This document shows, piece by piece, positions 63,634 to 64,000 of a stretch of DNA of 64,000 bases. Origin of the DNA: Verrucomicrobiota bacterium. Its GTDB lineage: Bacteria > Verrucomicrobiota > Kiritimatiellia > CAIVKH01. A model generated the notes under the pieces. It was not told the origin of the DNA, made no database searches, and worked only from the letters and a program-made list of their open reading frames with translations. A program made the translations under genes and the position numbers. Position 1 is the first letter of the stretch. Every line of letters begins with the position of its first letter. The stretch lies in NCBI GenBank assembly GCA_024233345.1, contig JACKPT010000001.1:1-64000 (forward strand), read 5' to 3'.

Positions 63634-64000
63634 ATGAAGAAATATGCAGTCGAATTCATTGGAACCTTTTTTCTCGTTTTTACTGTCGGCATGTGTGTGC
63701 TCGATCCGGGCGCAGGGAATCTCGCCCCCCTGGCCATTGGTTCGGTGCTGGCGATCATGATTTTCTCGGGAGGCCATGTCTCGGGGGCTCATTATAATCC
63801 GGCCGTGACCACCGCGGTGACGGTTCGCGGTCGCGCGGCGATTTCGGACCTGGCCGGTTACTGGGGTGCACAGGTGATTGCCGGAGCCATTGCAGCCTTT
63901 CTGGTGCTCTGGTTCAAGGGGAGTCCCGCCGGCGAGTTGCTGGTCCTGGAGATGCCCAAGGCGCTCGCCGCAGAGTTTCTGTTTACCTTTGCCCTGGCCA
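63634..64000 (+). CDS. Aquaporin/MIP-family channel, 3' end outside window
   Basis: The first 122 residues are present; the gene is cut by the window end. It shows the family opening FIGTFFLVFTVGM, the first NPA motif in SGAHYNPAVTTAVTV near residue 50, and helices 1-4. AGGAGG lies about 5 bases upstream. Whether water, glycerol or urea passes depends on the second half, not seen. At the end of a urate-degrading cluster, urea release is plausible. Confidence 0.9.
   Translation, partial: MKKYAVEFIGTFFLVFTVGMCVLDPGAGNLAPLAIGSVLAIMIFSGGHVSGAHYNPAVTTAVTVRGRAAISDLAGYWGAQVIAGAIAAFLVLWFKGSPAGELLVLEMPKALAAEFLFTFALA

Overview
The window reads as GC-rich bacterial chromosome with tightly packed operons, many joined by 4-base ATGA or GTGA overlaps. 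Gene content (fused cbb3 oxidase subunits I and II, DUF1573 with a secreted rhodanese and a MauE-like protein, GlnRS, flotillin with an NfeD partner, a secreted giant protein with thrombospondin-type-3 calcium repeats, short TTCCAA-N3-TTGGAA intergenic palindromes) fits an aerobic or microaerobic member of the Planctomycetes-Verrucomicrobia-Chlamydiae group, most likely Verrucomicrobiota or Kiritimatiellota. That assignment is inference: the window has no rRNA gene, and I found no tRNA gene.

Layout. 1-1201: a C5 DNA methyltransferase without a visible partner. 1564-9727: one eight-gene operon building and maturing a cbb3 cytochrome oxidase, followed by a convergent small cytochrome c. 10317-13748: a TetR-controlled operon (MipA-like outer membrane protein, TetR, CPBP protease, MFS exporter) with a clear palindromic operator over its promoter. 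14021-20226: an RND tripartite efflux operon and its divergent TetR regulator, with overlapping promoters. 20310-24312: topoisomerase IV (parE, parC).

24313-30548 is the accessory part. It holds a 33-codon remnant of a REP-associated (RAYT) transposase, then about 0.85 kb containing roughly ten strong hairpins and shuffled repeat modules, then two minus-strand genes: a HEAT-like secreted protein and a 1314-residue secreted protein with an internal repeat and a C-terminal zinc-protease motif.

30549-45679 returns to normal genes: a DUF1573/rhodanese/MauE thiol-redox operon, a GT4 glycosyltransferase with a PAP2 phosphatase, a DtxR-like regulator with an unusual Cys tail, a small conserved protein coupled to a GH13 enzyme, a lipoprotein, an LpxH-like hydrolase, cutA, a YugP-type peptidase, and a phoH-ybeY-recO-membrane protein-glgX run. 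45934-58059 carries a chalcone-isomerase-like protein, glnS, NfeD/flotillin, a zinc-ribbon membrane protein, galE-cinA, an aldo/keto reductase, recA and alaS.

58248-64000 is a purine (urate) degradation cluster: outer membrane protein, allantoinase, allantoicase, OHCU decarboxylase, a DUF6986/CitE-like protein, hydroxyisourate hydrolase, and an aquaporin cut by the window end. With a urate oxidase elsewhere, these enzymes would take urate to ureidoglycolate and urea. The DUF6986 protein is the unexplained member and may handle the C2 product. The most unusual non-genic signals are the hairpin-dense region beside the RAYT remnant and palindromes repeated at an exact 31-bp period after the flotillin gene and after alaS.
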